In this document: piece by piece, positions 60,993 to 64,000 of the stretch
Layout: each line of letters begins with the position of its first letter
How positions within the stretch are numbered: the stretch's first letter is position 1
The notes under the pieces: model-generated
Database searches by the model: none
Seen by the model: only the letters and a program-made list of their open reading frames with translations
What the model was told of the DNA's origin: nothing
Assembly (NCBI RefSeq): GCF_014205765.1
Contig: NZ_JACIIZ010000002.1
Span: 372,001 to 436,000, forward strand
From: Nitrospirillum iridis
GTDB lineage: Bacteria > Pseudomonadota > Alphaproteobacteria > Azospirillales > Azospirillaceae
DNA: 64,000 bases
Reading direction: 5' to 3'
Position numbers and translations under genes: made by a program

Positions 60993-62948
60993 ATGAATGA
61001 ATGGATGATCGTCCGGGGCATAGCGCTCCGGATCGGCGTGCCGGGTGATGTGCGCCTTCGCCGCGCCCTGAACGACTGGGCCGACACAAACGCCGAATGG
61101 CTGGGCCTGGATGACAAGCTCGACTGGGCCGCCGCTCTCACCGCTTTGAACGGCGAGCATGCCGCTGAGCCCCGGCCCCATGTGCTCGCCATCGTGGACG
61201 TGCTGGCCAAAACGCTTGCGCTGGATGAATTCGACACGGCCCTGTTGCGCCTGTTGGTGGCGGTGGATCGCTTGCCACGCGCCTCCACGCTGGCGGAAGC
61301 GTGGAGCGAAAATGGCCGCGACCTGCCCGTCCTGCTGGGTCAGGCGGCGGGGGCGGCGCCCGTCGATGCCGACCGCGCGGTGCGGCGCAGCGCGGCGCTG
61401 CGTCTGGGCCTCGCCGGCTTTCGCGCCAACCGGCGGGGCGTGGTCGAGGTCGATCTGCGCTGGTCACTGGAGCGGCTGGTCGATCGGGCCGCCGCGGACC
61501 ACGCTTCGGTGGTCACCACGCTGATCGGCCCACGTCAGCATGCGCGACTGACGTTGGACGACTTTACCCATGTCGCCGATGCCGCCTTCCTTGTACGGCT
61601 GCTGATGGGAGCATGCCGCGACCGGGCCTCCGGCATCAATATCCTGATCCATGGGCCGCCGGGTACCGGCAAGACCGAATTGGCGCGCACCCTCGCCCAG
61701 GCGGCGGGCTTGGCCCTCTATGGCGTGGGCGAGGCCGACGAGGATGGCGATGAGCCCAGCCGCTGGGAACGCGTCTCCGCCTTGCAGCTTGCCCAGCGCA
61801 TCATCGCCCCAGCCGGCGGGGCCGCGCTGCTGTTCGACGAGATGGAGGATCTGATCGGCGACGCCAAGCCGGCGAACGGTGATTGGATATCGGGACGGCA
61901 AGGCAGCAAGGTCTTCATCAACCGCCTGCTGGAAACCAACGATGTGCCGGTGATCTGGACGACAAACACACTGGGCAATGTCGACGCGGCGATCCTGCGA
62001 CGCATGAGCTTCGTGCTCAAGCTGGATCTGGCCACGCCCCGCGCGGCGCGGCGGATGCTGAAACGGATCACCTCTGAGGAAGGGGTCGTCCCGTCCTCCC
62101 AGCTGGAGGCCTTGTTGGATACGGCGCCCGAGACCGCCGCCATCCTGCGCGTGGCGGCACGCGCCACACGTCTGGCCAACGAGCCTGAGGGCGCCGCCCG
62201 CCCCGCAGCCGCGCTGGTGCGCGCCTTGCGGGGCGAAGACGCGCCCATGGCGATTGGGGAGCGGGTGGATCTCGATCTGTTCGAAAGCAACGTGCCGCTC
62301 GTCCCCCTTCTCGCGCAGTTGGAGCAGACCGCCAAGGGTGGTGGCGACGGCTTGGATGTGTCGCTCCTGCTGACGGGGCCGCCAGGCACGGGCAAGACCG
62401 CGCTAGCCTATCATTTGGCGCGCGCGGTCGACCGCCCATTGGTCGTCAAACGCGCCTCCGACTTGCTGTCGCGCTGGGTGGGTGGCACGGAAGCCGCCAT
62501 TGCCGAGGCCTTCAGCGAAGCCCGTGAGCGCGGCCATGTGCTGTTGTTCGATGAAGTGGATTCCCTGCTGTTCGATCGCGGCTCCGCCGCCAACAGCTGG
62601 GAGGCGGGTCAGGTCAATGAGATGCTGACCTGGCTGGACCGCCATCCCCTGCCGGTGATCGCCGCCACCAATCACGCGCATCGGCTGGATGCCGCGGCCC
62701 TGCGGCGCTTCGTGTTCAAGATCGAACTGGCGCCGCTGGGAACAACACGGGCCGCGCTGGCCTTCGAACGGTTTTTCGCCATGCCGGCCCCAGATGGCAT
62801 AGCGGATCTCGGCCATCTCACCCCAGGCGATTTCGCGGCGGTGAAACGGCAGCTGCGTTATCGGCCCGCCCGCGACGCCGATGATCTGCTGGAGCGCCTG
62901 TCAAACGAGGGCGGGTGGCGCCCCATGCGGGCGAAGCTGGGGTTTTGA
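60993..62948 (+). CDS. Tandem AAA+ ATPase
   Basis: A 651-residue protein with two AAA+ modules. The first has Walker A GPPGTGKT at 221-228 and Walker B LLFDE at 279-283. The second has GPPGTGKT at 462-469 and LLFDE at 517-521, with ATNHAHRLDAAALRRF as the sensor/arginine region. Residues 1-200 are a domain I do not recognise. The layout resembles CDC48/VCP-like unfoldases, but the first module lacks the usual spacing to an arginine finger. Target unknown. It stands alone, with no obvious partner on the same strand. Confidence 0.85.
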   Translation: MNEWMIVRGIALRIGVPGDVRLRRALNDWADTNAEWLGLDDKLDWAAALTALNGEHAAEPRPHVLAIVDVLAKTLALDEFDTALLRLLVAVDRLPRASTLAEAWSENGRDLPVLLGQAAGAAPVDADRAVRRSAALRLGLAGFRANRRGVVEVDLRWSLERLVDRAAADHASVVTTLIGPRQHARLTLDDFTHVADAAFLVRLLMGACRDRASGINILIHGPPGTGKTELARTLAQAAGLALYGVGEADEDGDEPSRWERVSALQLAQRIIAPAGGAALLFDEMEDLIGDAKPANGDWISGRQGSKVFINRLLETNDVPVIWTTNTLGNVDAAILRRMSFVLKLDLATPRAARRMLKRITSEEGVVPSSQLEALLDTAPETAAILRVAARATRLANEPEGAARPAAALVRALRGEDAPMAIGERVDLDLFESNVPLVPLLAQLEQTAKGGGDGLDVSLLLTGPPGTGKTALAYHLARAVDRPLVVKRASDLLSRWVGGTEAAIAEAFSEARERGHVLLFDEVDSLLFDRGSAANSWEAGQVNEMLTWLDRHPLPVIAATNHAHRLDAAALRRFVFKIELAPLGTTRAALAFERFFAMPAPDGIADLGHLTPGDFAAVKRQLRYRPARDADDLLERLSNEGGWRPMRAKLGF

Positions 62949-63306
62949 CCGGGGAACGGCCCGGCCCCGCCGCCGCGATCATTCCCGGAAATGCACCATG
63001 CCGCTTTTCGTTCCTGAGGGGACGAAAAGCGGCGCGTTCAGACCGTCGCCTGGATGGCGGCGCACTTCAGCCTATCACCCGGAAGCGGCTTGGGGCGGTC
63101 AATCGCGATCGAAGGCAATCAACAGAAAACGAAAAAGCCCAGGGTTTCTGCGGCCTTTGCGGCCGATGGCGACAGCCCACGATGGGGCCGATGGCGGGCC
63201 ACGACCGACGATGATGAGCACTATGTCTACGCCATAGCCCTCCAAAGATGACGCCTGATAGACGGCTGTACTTTCGGCACCCTGCCGCGATCAGATACAG
63301 CAAGGG
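62949..63306. other. Intergenic region after the AAA+ gene
   Basis: These 358 bases have no recognisable gene. A strong hairpin lies at 63001-63032: a 14-bp stem with one G-T pair and loop TGAG, and no T-run after it. The rest includes a short open frame in several phases without family sequence. Confidence 0.5.
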
Positions 63307-63840
63307 CTAGGAGGGGCCTGGAGCAGCAGCGTTGTCAATCAAGGCGGCGACGGCTTCCTCAAAGTCTTTTGACGCCCTCAGTTCGGCTTGGACGGACCGC
63401 AAGTCGCCTGCTTTCAATGTCTTGCACCGCTCCCGCGTCCCCACGTCGTAAATGCCGCCCGTGATGGCATCGAGTTTCAGGCCCTTGTCGTAGTCGTGCC
63501 CGTGCAATGGTGAAGGCCAATCGTCGGCATCGGACTTGTGGAACTTCCAGATATAGCCCCCGCGCTTCACCTGCTTCTCGGTCAGGTAGCGCACGACCTC
63601 GAACTCCTCGGCGATGCTGTCCTCGGAGGTTTCGACAGTCAGCAACGCCGGGGCGGGCTGATTCTCGGCAAGCAAGGAAAGCCCGTGAGCAAACCAACTT
63701 AGCGGAACGATCCAATCGTCGCCGCCGTCGTATTCGATGTTGAGCCGGACGGTGGAGTGACCATCCTTGAGGATGTGCTCACCTATTTCCTTGCCCTTGT
63801 AAGTGATTTTTCCCGTGCTTGGGTCGAACTGAAGCGACAT
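63307..63840 (-). CDS. Uncharacterised 177-residue protein
   Basis: Not recognised. The N-terminal half reads as a small beta-rich domain (FDPSTGKITYKGKEIGEHI, then a WIVPLSWF segment). The C-terminal half has a His/Asp-rich segment, HGHDYDKGLKLDAITGGIYD, and an acidic helix at the end (FEEAVAALID). No signal peptide or membrane segment is seen. It starts 30 bases after the stop of the gene entering from the right edge, so both are probably one leftward unit. Small paired unknown genes of this kind are common in defence or mobile islands, but nothing here proves that. Confidence 0.65.
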   Translation of the reverse strand: MSLQFDPSTGKITYKGKEIGEHILKDGHSTVRLNIEYDGGDDWIVPLSWFAHGLSLLAENQPAPALLTVETSEDSIAEEFEVVRYLTEKQVKRGGYIWKFHKSDADDWPSPLHGHDYDKGLKLDAITGGIYDVGTRERCKTLKAGDLRSVQAELRASKDFEEAVAALIDNAAAPGPS

Positions 63841-63870
63841 GGCCGTCCTAATTTGTGCGTTGCACGAATC

Positions 63871-64000
63871 CTACGCCTTCCCCGCCCGCAGCATGCCTGT
63901 CTTGCCGGGGTATTGCGCCTTCGGGTTCTGCCGCCACCAGAACTCGACCGTAACGGGGATGTGCCAGTTCTTGGCGAGGCGCTCCACTTCCTTCCAGCAG
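63871..64000 (-). CDS. C-terminal end of an unrecognised gene
   Basis: The last 42 residues of a gene that enters from the right edge. The frame begins CWKEVERLAKNWHIPVTVEF and ends in a Lys/Gly-rich basic tail (MLRAGKA) with a TAG stop at 63871-63873. Natural codon use and a clean stop 30 bases before the next start support a real gene. The family cannot be told from this fragment. Confidence 0.55.
   Translation of the reverse strand, partial: CWKEVERLAKNWHIPVTVEFWWRQNPKAQYPGKTGMLRAGKA

Overview
This is high-GC chromosomal DNA of an alphaproteobacterium, most likely Rhodospirillales/Azospirillaceae. The lineage is inferred from gene order and protein character: lpd-pdhCBA-ftsB-eno, kdsA-pyrG-secG-tpiA-ppiD-trpE, trpGDC-moaC-moeA-lexA-comEC-gltX-gltA, and lpxB-lpxI-lpxA-fabZ-lpxD-ompH-bamA-rseP-dxr-cdsA-uppS-frr-pyrH-tsf-rpsB. 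No database search was possible. All family names come from motifs read in the translated sequence.

Layout. Bases 1-11502 are read leftward. They hold the pyruvate dehydrogenase complex (E3, E2, a lipoylated E1 beta, E1 alpha), the divisome protein FtsB, enolase, a small acyltransferase, KDO-8-phosphate synthase, CTP synthase, SecG and triose-phosphate isomerase. Bases 11817-15228 are read rightward and hold PpiD and TrpE. Bases 15299-21872 are read leftward and interrupt the trp genes. They hold a compact three-gene set (a 1000-residue tubulin/FtsZ-like protein, a zinc-ribbon/periplasmic-binding/OmpA membrane protein and a small secreted protein), then a lone metallochaperone-like protein and a divergent polysaccharide deacetylase. 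Bases 22161-27292 are read rightward: trpGDC, moaC, moeA and lexA, the last with a clear SOS operator. comEC converges on lexA, and gltX and gltA follow rightward.

Bases 32697-37391 are a small accessory block: a membrane peptide, a VOC protein, an aldo/keto reductase, and a MocR-type regulator divergent from a DMT exporter with three direct repeats between them. Bases 37397-52715 are a long leftward envelope and translation cluster covering lipid A synthesis, fatty-acid dehydration, outer-membrane assembly, site-2 protease, isoprenoid and phospholipid steps, ribosome recycling, UMP kinase, EF-Ts and S2.

From about 53.6 kb to the right edge the DNA is accessory and shows decay. It holds a ParD antitoxin with a truncated ParE toxin, a DUF4153-type membrane protein, a broken copy of an XRE-type regulator gene, AraC and SDR genes, the intact XRE regulator, an ABC-F remnant, a tandem AAA+ ATPase, and two unrecognised genes running off the edge.

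The best candidate for an unusual system is the tubulin-like operon at 15299-20301. The next most interesting items are the 126-base repeat left by the duplicated XRE gene, and the AAA+ gene beside the two unknown genes at the right end.
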